This document shows positions 55,164 through 64,000 of a stretch of DNA of 64,000 bases, one piece after another (position 1 is the first letter of the stretch; each line of letters opens with the position of its first letter). This DNA is from Candidatus Poribacteria bacterium (GTDB lineage Bacteria; Poribacteria; WGA-4E; JAJDTR01). Made by a program: the position numbers and the translations under genes. The stretch covers positions 55,426 through 119,425 of the forward strand of contig JAJDTR010000153.1 in the NCBI GenBank assembly GCA_022827055.1, in the 5' to 3' direction. The notes beneath the pieces are model-generated. The model had not been told where the DNA came from, searched no databases, and worked only from the letters and a program-made list of their open reading frames with translations.

Positions 55164-55751
55164 ATGGCAGACAACACTTTACAGCAGACAGAAGCACGTA
55201 TGAAAAAAGCAGTGGACGCGACAGCCAAGAATTTTTCGCATGTACAGACTGGCCGCGCCTCTGCTTCCTTACTGGATAATGTCTCTGTGGATTACTACGG
55301 CAGCAAGAGTCCATTAACTCAAGTCGCAACCATTACCACTCCCGAACCGCGAACGCTGCTAATCCAACCCTGGGACAAGACAATCCTTAAGGAAGTAGAA
55401 AAAGCCATTGCTCGATCGGATTTAGGTTTGAATCCCAATAATGACGGATCAATCATTCGCATTCAAATTCCAGAACTGACAACGGAACGACGCGAACAAC
55501 TCACGAAATATGTCCGCAAGCTGGCCGAAGAAGGACGAGTGAGCGTGAGGAACATTCGCCGTGATGCGAACGAAGCCGTGCGAAAGGCAGACCAAGATTC
55601 TGGATCCGGGGAGCGAAAAGGCAAAGGTAGAGGAACGGATAGAAAGAAATCCCGAGGTAGTGACGACCCCGTCCAGGTGATAACTGACAGATATATAGAT
55701 CAAATCAATCAGCTTTTGAAATCTAAGGAAGAGGAATTGCTTGAGCTTTAA
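55164..55751 (+). CDS. frr: Ribosome recycling factor with an unusual charged hinge
   Basis: RRF splits the post-termination ribosome together with EF-G. The 195-residue protein is recognisable by FSHVQTGRASASLLDNVSVDYYGS, TPEPRTLLIQPWDK, ARSDLGLNPNNDGSIIRI and VSVRNIRRDANEAVRK. Between the last block and DDPVQVITDRYIDQINQL, the usual LKKLEKDGEISEDE-type helix is replaced by a Gly/Lys/Arg/Ser-rich stretch (DSGSGERKGKGRGTDRKKS). It is about 9-10 residues longer than in E. coli. The start is ATG 55164 (weak GGGGA upstream) or ATG 55149. pyrH, normally between tsf and frr, is absent. Confidence 0.92.
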   Translation: MADNTLQQTEARMKKAVDATAKNFSHVQTGRASASLLDNVSVDYYGSKSPLTQVATITTPEPRTLLIQPWDKTILKEVEKAIARSDLGLNPNNDGSIIRIQIPELTTERREQLTKYVRKLAEEGRVSVRNIRRDANEAVRKADQDSGSGERKGKGRGTDRKKSRGSDDPVQVITDRYIDQINQLLKSKEEELLEL

Positions 55752-55786
55752 TCTTCTGGATTGAAGGCAGCTATTCCCAAAAGCCA

Positions 55787-56596
55787 ATGTTTTGGAAGCG
55801 GCTTCTGAGTGCCGTTGTCTTAATTCCGGTACTCATTCTGATTATCTACTGGGGTTCGCCTTTTTTTCCAATCCTAGTTTTCGCTGTAGTAGTAGTTATG
55901 TTGGCCGAGTTTGGTCAACTCGCACGCTCAATTGGATCCAGGAGCTGCAAGGTAACTCTCTTTCTGTCAGCATTGCCGTTTTGTCTCTCGGCGCAGTTCG
56001 GTTTCCCGGTTGAACTAGCCATTGCATTTGCCCTTATTGTTGCTTTCTCCGCCGAGATCTTCCGAAGGCACGTGGATGATGTTTTTCTTTCCGTTTCCAG
56101 CACCATCACCGGTAGCATTTATGTTGGGTGGGCATTCGGTTACCATTTACTTCTGTTGCACCAAATCGGTGACCCTATTGGGAGTAGCTTGGTTTTCTTC
56201 CTTCTCGCAACTGTCTGGTGTGGGGACAGTGGCGCATACCTCATAGGGAGTAACTTTGGCAAACGTAAGTTGTGTCCCGCTATTAGCCCTAATAAAACGA
56301 TTGAAGGAGCAGTCGCGGGATTGATTGCTGGGATAGCCGGCGGTTTCGTCGTATGGTTCTTGCTTTTGCAAGAAACCGTGGGTATTTTACATGTGCCAAT
56401 ACTCGGTGTGTCTCTGGGCATTATCAGTCAAATCAGCGATCTCAGTGAATCGATAATTAAGCGGAATGCGCACGTGAAGGATTCGAGTACCGCTGTCCCC
56501 GGACATGGAGGGCTGCTAGATCGATGCGATGGTTTGGTTTTTTCTACTCCCGCGCTTTTTTATTACTTCGAGCGATTCGTTGGCAATTCTACATGA
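55787..56596 (+). CDS. cdsA: Phosphatidate cytidylyltransferase
   Basis: CdsA makes CDP-diacylglycerol from CTP and phosphatidic acid, the step that leads to all phospholipids. This 269-residue integral membrane protein has about eight helices and the C-terminal family signature (IKRNAHVKDSSTAVPGHGGLLDRCDGLVFSTP). TVWCGDSGAYLIGSNFGKRKLCPAISPNKTIEG is the second conserved block. It starts about 35 bp after frr. The undecaprenyl diphosphate synthase gene (uppS) often found before cdsA is not here. Confidence 0.95.
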   Translation: MFWKRLLSAVVLIPVLILIIYWGSPFFPILVFAVVVVMLAEFGQLARSIGSRSCKVTLFLSALPFCLSAQFGFPVELAIAFALIVAFSAEIFRRHVDDVFLSVSSTITGSIYVGWAFGYHLLLLHQIGDPIGSSLVFFLLATVWCGDSGAYLIGSNFGKRKLCPAISPNKTIEGAVAGLIAGIAGGFVVWFLLLQETVGILHVPILGVSLGIISQISDLSESIIKRNAHVKDSSTAVPGHGGLLDRCDGLVFSTPALFYYFERFVGNST

Positions 56597-56680
56597 TATG
56601 TACTTAGTCCTGTGCAACGCCTCAAGTTCCACATCTTTTCATCTCCTCTCTTCCCTAAAACCACCGTTCAATTCTAGGAT

Positions 56681-57865
56681 ATGAAACACCTTGCCATTCT
56701 CGGCTCTACTGGATCCATCGGAAAGAGCGCTCTTTCAGTTGTAGCAACTCATCCTGATGAATTCAGTGTCGCGGGGATAGCCGCAAATACTTCCGTGGAC
56801 CTGATGGAGCGTCAGGTTCGTAAATTTCGCCCAGGTCGTGCCGCTCTTTGCGACAAGGTCGCCGCAGATGAGCTACGAAGGCGAATTCGAGACTTAAAAT
56901 CAGTTGAAGTAGTTTCGGGGCCAGAGGGGGTATTGGCAATTTCGACTATGGACGAGGTGGATCTGGTCCTCGAAGGAATTGGCGGAAGTGCGGGACTATT
57001 GCCGACACTAGAAGCCATCAGGGCGGGAAAGGACCTTGCATTCGTCAACAAAGAGGTGTTGGTGATGTGTGGTTCGCTCGTCATGCAAGCCGTAAAAGAA
57101 CATGATGTGCGTCTACTACCTGTCGATAGCGAGATGAGCGCTATCTTCCAATGTCTCTCGGATTGTGAAGAGAATAGTGGGAAACGTGATGATATTCATC
57201 GTCTCATCCTTACTGCATCGGGCGGTCCCTTTCGGCATACTGATTTAGATGAGCTGGACACGGTGATTCCGCAGGAGGCATTAAATCATCCCAAGTGGGA
57301 CATGGGCAGCAAAATCTCAATCGACTCTGCCACCATGCTGAACAAAGGATTGGAAGTCATTGAAGCGCAATGGTTGTTTGACATAGAGTTGTCAAGGATC
57401 GATGTAATTATCCATCCGCAAAGCATTATCCACTCCCTAGTCGAATTTGTCGATGGATCGATTCTTGCTCAATTGAGCGCTACGGACATGCGTCTCCCAA
57501 TCCAATATGCTCTAGCCTATCCGAACCGTTTGCCTACACCTGTACCACGACTCGATCTCTGTGATATTCATACGCTTCACCTTGAACCCGTTAATAGCGA
57601 AAAATTCCCTTGTCTCGATCTGGCATATACTGCTGCCGAAGTCGGAGGAACGCTTCCCACAGTACTCAGCAGCGCTGATGAGATTGTCGTTCAAGCATTC
57701 TTGGACGAAAAGATTGGGTTTATGGACATTCCGATTCTCCTCAAGGCCGTGATGGATCGGCATGACACGGAACTTAAACCTGGCCTTGATAACATCCTTT
57801 CCGCGGATCAATGGGCAAAATCAACGGCTCAGGAGTTAATTCGAAAACAGGAACTTGCTGCCTAA
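56681..57865 (+). CDS. dxr: 1-deoxy-D-xylulose 5-phosphate reductoisomerase
   Basis: DXR makes 2-C-methyl-D-erythritol 4-phosphate in the non-mevalonate isoprenoid pathway. The 394-residue protein starts with the NADPH-binding ILGSTGSIGKSAL (residues 6-18) and has LAFVNKEVLVMCG, LLPVDSEMSAIFQCL, LTASGGPF and WDMGSKISIDSATMLNKGLEVIEAQWLF, with the metal-ligand Asp/Glu in the SEMSA and NKGLE motifs. The length is normal. An 84-bp gap separates it from cdsA. Confidence 0.97.
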   Translation: MKHLAILGSTGSIGKSALSVVATHPDEFSVAGIAANTSVDLMERQVRKFRPGRAALCDKVAADELRRRIRDLKSVEVVSGPEGVLAISTMDEVDLVLEGIGGSAGLLPTLEAIRAGKDLAFVNKEVLVMCGSLVMQAVKEHDVRLLPVDSEMSAIFQCLSDCEENSGKRDDIHRLILTASGGPFRHTDLDELDTVIPQEALNHPKWDMGSKISIDSATMLNKGLEVIEAQWLFDIELSRIDVIIHPQSIIHSLVEFVDGSILAQLSATDMRLPIQYALAYPNRLPTPVPRLDLCDIHTLHLEPVNSEKFPCLDLAYTAAEVGGTLPTVLSSADEIVVQAFLDEKIGFMDIPILLKAVMDRHDTELKPGLDNILSADQWAKSTAQELIRKQELAA

Positions 57866-57977
57866 AGAGGGAATTCTACTTCACTTGGTCAAGTAAACCT
57901 CTTCAGTGGATTCTTGCGTTCAATGTGTTACATGTACTAATCTCAATGCCTAACTTAATACAAGACGGTGACAATTT

Positions 57978-59834
57978 ATGTTTGGTTCGATAGACGGAAT
58001 AGTTATTGCCATTTTCACGCTGGGTTTTCTAATCTTCATCCACGAACTCGGGCATTTCCTTGCTGCTAGGCGTTGTGGAATTCGCGTGGATAAATTTTCA
58101 ATCGGCTTTGGCCCGAAATTGATCGGCTTTAGGCGGGGCGACACAGAATACTGCATTTCTCTAATTCCGTTTGGGGGATTTGTGAAAATGCCGGGCGAAA
58201 ACCCCGAAGAGCGCACTGGAGCGCCCGATGAATTTCCCTCTGCTCCCGTAGGCCACCGCATCTTCGTTGCGATTGCCGGTCCGGCCATGAACGTTGCATT
58301 TGGCATAATTGTGTTTTCATTGATTTACCTCTTCTCCGGCGAGTACGTTCGCAAATCACTTGAAACAACTCAGATTGGACATATCGTTGATGGAAGTCCG
58401 GCGCAAGCCGCCCGCCTTCAGCCTGGAGATAAGCTAATTTCCATTAACGGGAAGCGATTAAAGGATTGGCGAGATTTGCGGATGGTAGTTGCAATAAACC
58501 CCGACGAGGAGCTCGATATTGAAATCATTCGGAACGGTCAAAAGCAGACACTGTACAATGTAAAAACTGATACGAAGGAAGTTAAGGCGCGCAAGATTGG
58601 TCAACTTGGCGTGTCGCCAAAGCAAGAGGTGTTGATTTCACAGGTTGAAAGGGGCAGTTGGGCTGAGAAAAGCGGTTTGAAAACTGGAGATCTGATTGAT
58701 AAAGTCAACAATGAGACAATCTATACATACGCAGACTTAGAAGAAATTTCGAGACAGAAACACGGGACTACAGTCCAGCTTGAAATTCGACGCGGATTCA
58801 TATTTGAGATTGAAGGGATTCGCCAAGAGAATTTGAATGAGGGTTTGATTCCACTGCAACTGCGAAATCTGTTTAAAAAACATAATGTAGCACTATCTCA
58901 AGATGCTTCAATATCAACTATTGAAGATGGTGAAGGCTGGACAATCACCGACTTGGATAAAGTTTATACGCTCCAAGAAGACGAAGGCAAAATTAATGTC
59001 TTCAAAGATAACGGCGGATCCTTCGTAGAGAATCTGCATGTCGATTGGAAACTCGTTGTCGGGGCAATTCAGAAAGACAGTTACATCGAGGCCGAAGGAA
59101 TTCAGGTTGGCGATCAATTGATTTCAATTGATGGTGTGCCTGTCCAAAATTTTGTTTTTGACCAAAAAGTTAAAGAACTCACTAAGATTCACGGCGATCA
59201 GCTGGTTGAGTTTGAATTCCATCGCGACCTGCCGCTTCGTACCGAATCAGAAAACAACCGGACTGATTCGAATACTCTTGATGACCAGAGCGTTCATCGC
59301 CCGGACAGTGAGACGTTCACGGTAATGTTGAATTTGATGCATCCCCAAGATGGCGAAAGACTCCTGATTAATGAAATGCGTATTGACTCCACGATTAGCG
59401 GACTTGCACTCACCGAGCCGGTTAGGGTTACAAAGTATAATTTGGTTACGGCTTGGGGACGTGGGATTGAGGAGAGTGTGTCAATGGTGAACCAAGCTCT
59501 ATCCATGGTTGGTCAACTGGTAACTGGTGAAGTGGCCCCGGAATTGCTTAGTGGACCGGTTGGCATTGTTACTGCCACTGCAGAAACGGCACGCTTCGGT
59601 TTTCGTGAGTTAATCTACTTTGCTGGATTTATCTCTGTCAACCTCGCCTTTGTTAATCTGTTACCGATTCCGATCGCTGATGGTGGGTTGATTTTGTTTT
59701 TCATCATTGAAAAACTGCGCGGCAAACCCTTAAGTATTCGTAAGCAGATGATTATCCAGCAAGTCAGCATTGTGCTCATCGTTGGACTATTCTTATATAT
59801 CACATGGTTTGACTTCGTCGGTATTTTCAAATAG
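57978..59834 (+). CDS. rseP: RseP/RasP-type site-2 metalloprotease with extra PDZ-like domain
   Basis: This intramembrane zinc protease cleaves anti-sigma factors and signal-peptide remnants. The zinc motif is HELGH at 22-26 (FIHELGHFLAARR), followed by PFGGFVKMPGE and, near the end, LLSGPVGIVTAT, VNLAFVNLLPIPIADGG and FFIIEKLRGKPLS. At 618 residues it is longer than the usual 420-450. Between the membrane segments three PDZ-like units can be seen: IVDGSPAQAARLQPGDKLISING, QVERGSWAEKSGLKTGDLIDKVN and KDSYIEAEGIQVGDQLISIDG. A charged segment separates the second and third. It could process the membrane-bound anti-sigma factor at 17594-18538, but that is inference. Confidence 0.93.
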   Translation: MFGSIDGIVIAIFTLGFLIFIHELGHFLAARRCGIRVDKFSIGFGPKLIGFRRGDTEYCISLIPFGGFVKMPGENPEERTGAPDEFPSAPVGHRIFVAIAGPAMNVAFGIIVFSLIYLFSGEYVRKSLETTQIGHIVDGSPAQAARLQPGDKLISINGKRLKDWRDLRMVVAINPDEELDIEIIRNGQKQTLYNVKTDTKEVKARKIGQLGVSPKQEVLISQVERGSWAEKSGLKTGDLIDKVNNETIYTYADLEEISRQKHGTTVQLEIRRGFIFEIEGIRQENLNEGLIPLQLRNLFKKHNVALSQDASISTIEDGEGWTITDLDKVYTLQEDEGKINVFKDNGGSFVENLHVDWKLVVGAIQKDSYIEAEGIQVGDQLISIDGVPVQNFVFDQKVKELTKIHGDQLVEFEFHRDLPLRTESENNRTDSNTLDDQSVHRPDSETFTVMLNLMHPQDGERLLINEMRIDSTISGLALTEPVRVTKYNLVTAWGRGIEESVSMVNQALSMVGQLVTGEVAPELLSGPVGIVTATAETARFGFRELIYFAGFISVNLAFVNLLPIPIADGGLILFFIIEKLRGKPLSIRKQMIIQQVSIVLIVGLFLYITWFDFVGIFK

Positions 59835-60000
59835 AAGCGGTGGAGTCAGATAACAATCCCTCGTAGCCCGTTCCCCGCTCGGATTGGATTACCAGATACA
59901 AGCCTTCACTGATGAGTTTTTAAATTCACGGCGGCAGACCGGGTGCAAATCAGCGCCGTGACGATAAGCCAACCCAAATCTTTTATCGTGTCTCAAAACT

Positions 60001-60714
60001 ATGGTGGATCGGGATCCCGTTAGAGAATACTTGCAGGTTGTTGCGACAGTGAGAGAATTTGTGGAAGAACAAATGCAACTCGGTTTCGCGGAACTAAAAG
60101 AACCGGAACCAGCCCAACGAGAAGAGCAATCCCCATTCCCAGATTTCGACATGAGCCGATTGCAAAGCGAAGCAATGGCTTGTAAACGGTGTGAGTTGCA
60201 CCCAACACGTAACACGGTTGTGTTTGGAGTAGGAGATGAGAACGCGGATCTCATGTTTGTAGGTGAAGCACCGGGAGCTGACGAAGATCGGCAAGGTGAA
60301 CCATTTGTGGGCCGCGCCGGACAGCTTCTTACAAAGATAATTGAGGCGATGGGGTTTACTCGCGACGGAGTTTATATTGCAAACGTAATCAAATGTCGTC
60401 CGCCAGGAAATCGAAATCCCAAGCCAATCGAAATTGAGACGTGCGAGCCTTTTCTCCTCAAACAGGTCGAACTTATACAACCCAAAGTCATTTGCGCTCT
60501 CGGTAGCTTTGCCGCACAAGCTCTGTTGCACACCGACGAAAAAATCTCAAGATTGCGGGGGAGATTCCATGACTACCACGGCTCCAAACTCATGCCTACC
60601 TATCATCCCGCCTTTCTGCTACGCAACCCACACTCAAAAAGAGAGGTCTGGGAAGATATGAAGAAGGTCATGGCCGAACTGGGAGTAAGTCGGGCGGCGG
60701 AGGCAGAGCAATAG
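60001..60714 (+). CDS. Uracil-DNA glycosylase, family 4/5 (iron-sulfur)
   Basis: This 237-residue base-excision enzyme removes uracil from DNA. Four cysteines likely bind a 4Fe-4S cluster: Cys61 and Cys64 (CKRCELH), Cys132 ([13 protein letters not shown]) and Cys148 (ETCEPFL). The catalytic motif is [20 protein letters not shown] (89-108) and the distal His motif is [11 protein letters not shown]. About 55 residues precede the domain; they are charged and predicted helical. A longer start is possible, but ATG 60001 is the first before a stop. It lies about 60 bp upstream of priA. Confidence 0.92.
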   Translation: MVDRDPVREYLQVVATVREFVEEQMQLGFAELKEPEPAQREEQSPFPDFDMSRLQSEAMACKRCELHPTRNTVVFGVGDENADLMFVGEAPGADEDRQGEPFVGRAGQLLTKIIEAMGFTRDGVYIANVIKCRPPGNRNPKPIEIETCEPFLLKQVELIQPKVICALGSFAAQALLHTDEKISRLRGRFHDYHGSKLMPTYHPAFLLRNPHSKREVWEDMKKVMAELGVSRAAEAEQ

Positions 60715-60780
60715 GTCATGGGATTTACGAGTGTCCGATACGTCTGTCTCGTCGTCTCCCACCATTGATGCGCTATTCTC

Positions 60781-63249
60781 ATGAACTATGCAAGCGTTGT
60801 TTTCCCGCTGCCCCAAGATCTCGCCTTCACCTACGCTATCCCGGATCGTCTAAGATCCATCGTACATTGCGGCAGCCGCGTAGTTGCCCCACTCAGAAGA
60901 CGCCCTCAAGAAGGGGTTATCGTCGCTCTACTTGATGAACCTTCCCTACCCGACAACTCCATAGAAATTAAGAATTTATCTGATTGTTTAGACGGTCCTC
61001 CAACATTCTCTCCTGAACTCATTACGCTTACCAAATGGATGGCCAGATATTACCTATCCTCCCATGGAGAGGCGCTGAATTGCGCCGTTCCTGCAACAAT
61101 ACGCAGCCATCGACGTCGAATGGTGCATTTACTGGCAAGTGACGAGCAGATTAAAGCATTGGGACGACGAGCACCGGTTCAGGTGGAGATACTTCGTATT
61201 CTGCAAACTTTCGGGAGTCTATCTCCAAACCAGATAACAGCGCGGCTTCGCGGTGGAAATTCAAGGTTGAAGCGTGCTCTCTCCCTCTTGCAGGAAAAAG
61301 GTCTAGTTGAAATCAAATCAGACCTGAGCGTTAAGACCAAACCGAAAACCGAAAAAATAGTTTCACTCGCAAAGCCCGTCCCGGAGATTGAATTAGCGAT
61401 CGACTCTCTCACAAAGGGCGCGACGAAGCAGAGTGAGATTTTACGCTTCCTGATCAATGTCAATACATCGATTCCTGCAAACGAAATAAGAGAACGAGCA
61501 CAAACAAGCTTATCCACACTTAGGCAACTGGAGAAAAAGAAACTTGTCAAGATTGACTCTGTCGAGGTTCTGCGGAATCCCCTGAGCCTCGAAACTGTCT
61601 CCCCAACTCGGCCGGTTACTCTCAACACGAATCAACTGACAGCGTTGAAAGCTATCGGTGAGACGATTGTGAACAGCCAACACGCAGTTTTCCTGCTGCA
61701 TGGGGTAACCGGGAGCGGTAAGACAGAAGTTTACATACAGGCAATTAGTAGAGCTATCAAACGCGGGAAAGGAGCGATAGTTTTGGTACCTGAAATTGCC
61801 CTGACACCCCAGATTGTTTCTCGATTTGTCGGTCGGTTTGGATCCCGGGTAGCAATTCTACATAGTAATCTTTCAGATGGGGAACGTTTCGATCAGTGGT
61901 ATCGCATAAGGATGGGAAAAGCCGACATTGTGGTTGGGCCTAGGTCAGCCGTTTTTGCACCTGTGACAAATCTCGGTATCATCGTGGTGGATGAGGAGCA
62001 TGAAACGTCATACAAACAGGAAGACACCGCGCCTCGATACCACGCGCGGGACGTGGCCGCGAAACGATCGGAACTTGCAAATTGTCCGCTAGTGTTGGGG
62101 AGCGCAACTCCATCGTTAGAGAGCTTTTATCGTGCCCAACGAGGAGAATTCTATCTATTGCGACTTCCATCGCGAGTTAAGAATATTAAGCTGCCACCCG
62201 TGCGAATCGTAGACATGTGCAACGAACTCAAGCAGAACAACCGCACGATTTTTTCAACCGTGCTGCGGAATAGCATAAAAGACAGACTTGCCAAGAATGA
62301 GCAAATTATTCTGTTTCTGAACCGACGGGGATATTCATCCTATGTGTTCTGTCGTGCCTGCGGGTTCGTTGAAAGGTGCGACAATTGTTCGATTTCATTG
62401 ACGTTTCACTTTGATACAAAATTGATGATGTGTCATCACTGTGGAGACGCGCGACCCACATCCGATCTCTGTCCTCAGTGCAGCAGCCCGTACATGCGCT
62501 ACTTTGGACTAGGAACCGAGCAGGTTGAACAGGACACAATCAAGGCTTTTCCACGCGCATGCGTGAAACGGATGGATGCTGACTCAACGACGCGTAAAGA
62601 CGCGCACCAAAGGATTCTTGACGCTTTTAAATCTCGCCAGATTGACATCCTTGTAGGAACACAGATGATAGCCAAGGGATTGGATTTTCCGAACGTTACG
62701 CTCGTAGGTGTAATCTCTGCAGATACAGCTCTGAATTTACCTGACTTTCGTGCGGGTGAGCGATCATTTAATCTATTGACGCAGGTTGCAGGAAGGTCCG
62801 GGCGCGGCAATGCCGGAGGCGAGGTGATCATCCAAACCTACATGCCCAAGCATTACAGCGTTCAAGCGTCGAAAACCCATGACTACCCGAGCTTCTACCG
62901 GCAAGAGATTGCGTACCGCGAAGAATTGTCTTATCCACCTCTCACTCATGCTGCGACGCTGTTGCTCCGTGGTGAAGTTGAGACTGAAGTCATCAGCCTA
63001 GCCAAATTACTCCTTGAGCGCCTAAAAACAATCCAGACCCAACGGTTTCCAGATGTTGAGATCCGCGGTCCTGTTCCCGCCCCCTTGTCAAAGATCATGG
63101 GAAAGTTTCGCTGGCATTTCTTTTTGCGACATACGAGCGTTGAGAACGTACGCGAGTTTCTTCGACAAGCAGTTTACAGCGATGCCTCTCCTCGGATACC
63201 GACAAATATAGATATGGTAGTCGATATCGATCCGGTGACGGTCTTGTGA
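60781..63249 (+). CDS. priA: Primosomal replication protein N' (PriA helicase)
   Basis: PriA reloads the replisome at collapsed forks. This 822-residue protein has the N-terminal DNA-binding domain (VVFPLPQDLAFTYAIPD), a winged-helix region, and a superfamily 2 helicase. Walker A is GVTGSGKTE, motif II is VDEEHETSYKQEDTAPRYHARDVA, and GSATPSLESF is motif III. The Cys-rich zinc-binding insert (FCRACGFVERCDNCSISLTFH, MCHHCGDARPTSDLCPQC) is intact, followed by GTEQVEQDTIKAFP, GTQMIAKGLDFPNVTLVGVISAD and QVAGRSGRG. It may be co-transcribed with the upstream glycosylase. Confidence 0.97.
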   Translation: MNYASVVFPLPQDLAFTYAIPDRLRSIVHCGSRVVAPLRRRPQEGVIVALLDEPSLPDNSIEIKNLSDCLDGPPTFSPELITLTKWMARYYLSSHGEALNCAVPATIRSHRRRMVHLLASDEQIKALGRRAPVQVEILRILQTFGSLSPNQITARLRGGNSRLKRALSLLQEKGLVEIKSDLSVKTKPKTEKIVSLAKPVPEIELAIDSLTKGATKQSEILRFLINVNTSIPANEIRERAQTSLSTLRQLEKKKLVKIDSVEVLRNPLSLETVSPTRPVTLNTNQLTALKAIGETIVNSQHAVFLLHGVTGSGKTEVYIQAISRAIKRGKGAIVLVPEIALTPQIVSRFVGRFGSRVAILHSNLSDGERFDQWYRIRMGKADIVVGPRSAVFAPVTNLGIIVVDEEHETSYKQEDTAPRYHARDVAAKRSELANCPLVLGSATPSLESFYRAQRGEFYLLRLPSRVKNIKLPPVRIVDMCNELKQNNRTIFSTVLRNSIKDRLAKNEQIILFLNRRGYSSYVFCRACGFVERCDNCSISLTFHFDTKLMMCHHCGDARPTSDLCPQCSSPYMRYFGLGTEQVEQDTIKAFPRACVKRMDADSTTRKDAHQRILDAFKSRQIDILVGTQMIAKGLDFPNVTLVGVISADTALNLPDFRAGERSFNLLTQVAGRSGRGNAGGEVIIQTYMPKHYSVQASKTHDYPSFYRQEIAYREELSYPPLTHAATLLLRGEVETEVISLAKLLLERLKTIQTQRFPDVEIRGPVPAPLSKIMGKFRWHFFLRHTSVENVREFLRQAVYSDASPRIPTNIDMVVDIDPVTVL

Positions 63250-63319
63250 ACGGAAACAATGATGGCAATAGTACCCGTGCAATGAATCTCTAATTCGTAC
63301 TTTCATTCAGGAGAAGATT

Positions 63320-64000
63320 ATGGGAGAGCGTGTATTCGAGAAACTAGAGAACAGTGACCAGCTTGACGCCAGTCCGATATTTGTATTTGCCGCCGATCCG
63401 CTTGCGGCGGTCGGAATTCAGGGTCTTGGGTATGTACTGCACCCAAGACCCCACTATCGCACCCGGCCTGAATTCTTGCAGTTGCAGCGTGACCTCGTAG
63501 CTGATGGAAGTATTGATGGATTGCTGATGACGCCCGCCGATGCAGAAGTGCTTGCACTTGAGGAAGGCCTTTTCGATGGTACACCAGTGACACCGCTGGT
63601 ACGGATGAATGCAGAGACCGCTATCTGGAGCCCGCGCTATGGCGCTTATCAATCGCAGCATTCGAGACCATTTCAAACCGTATTTCCGGATGATGCACAG
63701 GCTTATTGCGAGAGCCTTGTGGCGCCCGCACTGGAATGCCGCATTTCGCTCGGATTGTATTCAATCACGTTGAACAACGATGTGGTTGCTGATGAACGAA
63801 TGCTCAACGCCTATATCCAGTTCGCACACACGGTGGGTGAGATGGAGGGGTTCGATCACATTTTGGAGGTTTTTCTGCCAAATATCAAACTGCCCGGCTT
63901 GGACGATGAGAAACGGGGAATGTACGTTGCAGATTCGATTGTTCGGACGATGAATTACCTCCGTAAACATCAGCGCCCGCGTTTTATCAAAACGGCGTAT
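63320..64000 (+). CDS. Possible TIM-barrel aldolase-like protein, partial at window edge
   Basis: Open from ATG 63320 (after AGGAG) to the window end, 227 codons without a stop. I do not recognise a named family. Segments such as IFVFAADPLAAVGIQGLGYVLHP, DGLLMTPADAEVLALEEGLFDGTPVTPLVRMNAETAIWS and RRFIKTAY-like (PRFIKTAY) at the edge suggest a DeoC/LacD-type Schiff-base aldolase barrel in which the Lys in FIKTAY would be catalytic. It follows priA with a 70-bp gap. Confidence 0.55.
   Translation, partial: MGERVFEKLENSDQLDASPIFVFAADPLAAVGIQGLGYVLHPRPHYRTRPEFLQLQRDLVADGSIDGLLMTPADAEVLALEEGLFDGTPVTPLVRMNAETAIWSPRYGAYQSQHSRPFQTVFPDDAQAYCESLVAPALECRISLGLYSITLNNDVVADERMLNAYIQFAHTVGEMEGFDHILEVFLPNIKLPGLDDEKRGMYVADSIVRTMNYLRKHQRPRFIKTAY

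Overview
The window looks like a piece of a bacterial chromosome close to Candidatus Poribacteria. This is an inference from gene content, not from a marker search: two phytanoyl-CoA dioxygenase family proteins, a DUF4159 protein, several PEGA or carboxypeptidase-regulatory lipoproteins, sugar-acid enzymes, common GTG/TTG starts behind clear Shine-Dalgarno sites, and dispersed intergenic repeats. No rRNA, tRNA or CRISPR array was recognised.

Layout. 1-7.1 kb: an ImuB-like Y-family fragment running off the left edge, an SRAP/HMCES DNA-crosslink sensor, a large orphan adenine DNA methyltransferase with a duplicated N-terminus, a phytanoyl-CoA dioxygenase, and a possible strand-annealing protein. 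7.2-11.3 kb: a minus-strand carbohydrate-acid block (SDR, HpcH/HpaI aldolase, DapA-like aldolase) and an EamA exporter. 11.6-19.2 kb: an ECF sigma factor, its zinc-finger anti-sigma factor and a 1,564-residue TPR protein, followed by a chimera that joins a WD40 fragment to a duplicate of the TPR protein's tail. 20-27 kb: DUF4159 protein, Trm11-like methyltransferase, PotD-like lipoprotein, pepA, hisG. 27-33.4 kb: an unusual tandem-trypsin/beta-barrel protein, a protein with five 56-residue repeats, and two small envelope proteins. 34.7-47 kb: M20 peptidase, lysA, a redox lipoprotein operon with a probable selenoprotein, small lipoproteins, AlkD-like protein, a second phytanoyl-CoA dioxygenase, glutaminyl cyclase, 2-hydroxyacid dehydrogenase and FKBP. 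47-52 kb: TAXI binding protein, potassium channel, MscS channel, nucleoside-type ABC permease and a PEGA protein, all on the minus strand. 53-64 kb: rpsB-tsf-frr-cdsA-dxr-rseP, then a uracil-DNA glycosylase, priA and the start of a probable TIM-barrel enzyme.

The strongest find is at 38072-38968. An in-frame TGA sits exactly where a peroxiredoxin-like protein should have its catalytic cysteine (RGAW-TGA-PFC). The homology continues in frame beyond it, and a perfect 6-bp hairpin with a GUG loop lies 22 nt downstream, as expected for a bacterial SECIS. I read it as a lipoprotein selenoperoxiredoxin, made with a TlpA-like thioredoxin and a Tat-exported DUF362 protein.

Other notable points: a 236-bp MITE with 18-bp terminal inverted repeats and a perfect 10-bp target duplication at 52.4 kb, with two related elements at 4.9 and 33.9-34.5 kb; a trypsin-like protein whose second protease domain has lost its Ser and Asp; and repeated local duplication inside coding genes (methyltransferase, DUF4159 protein, TPR tail, five-repeat protein, S2 tail).
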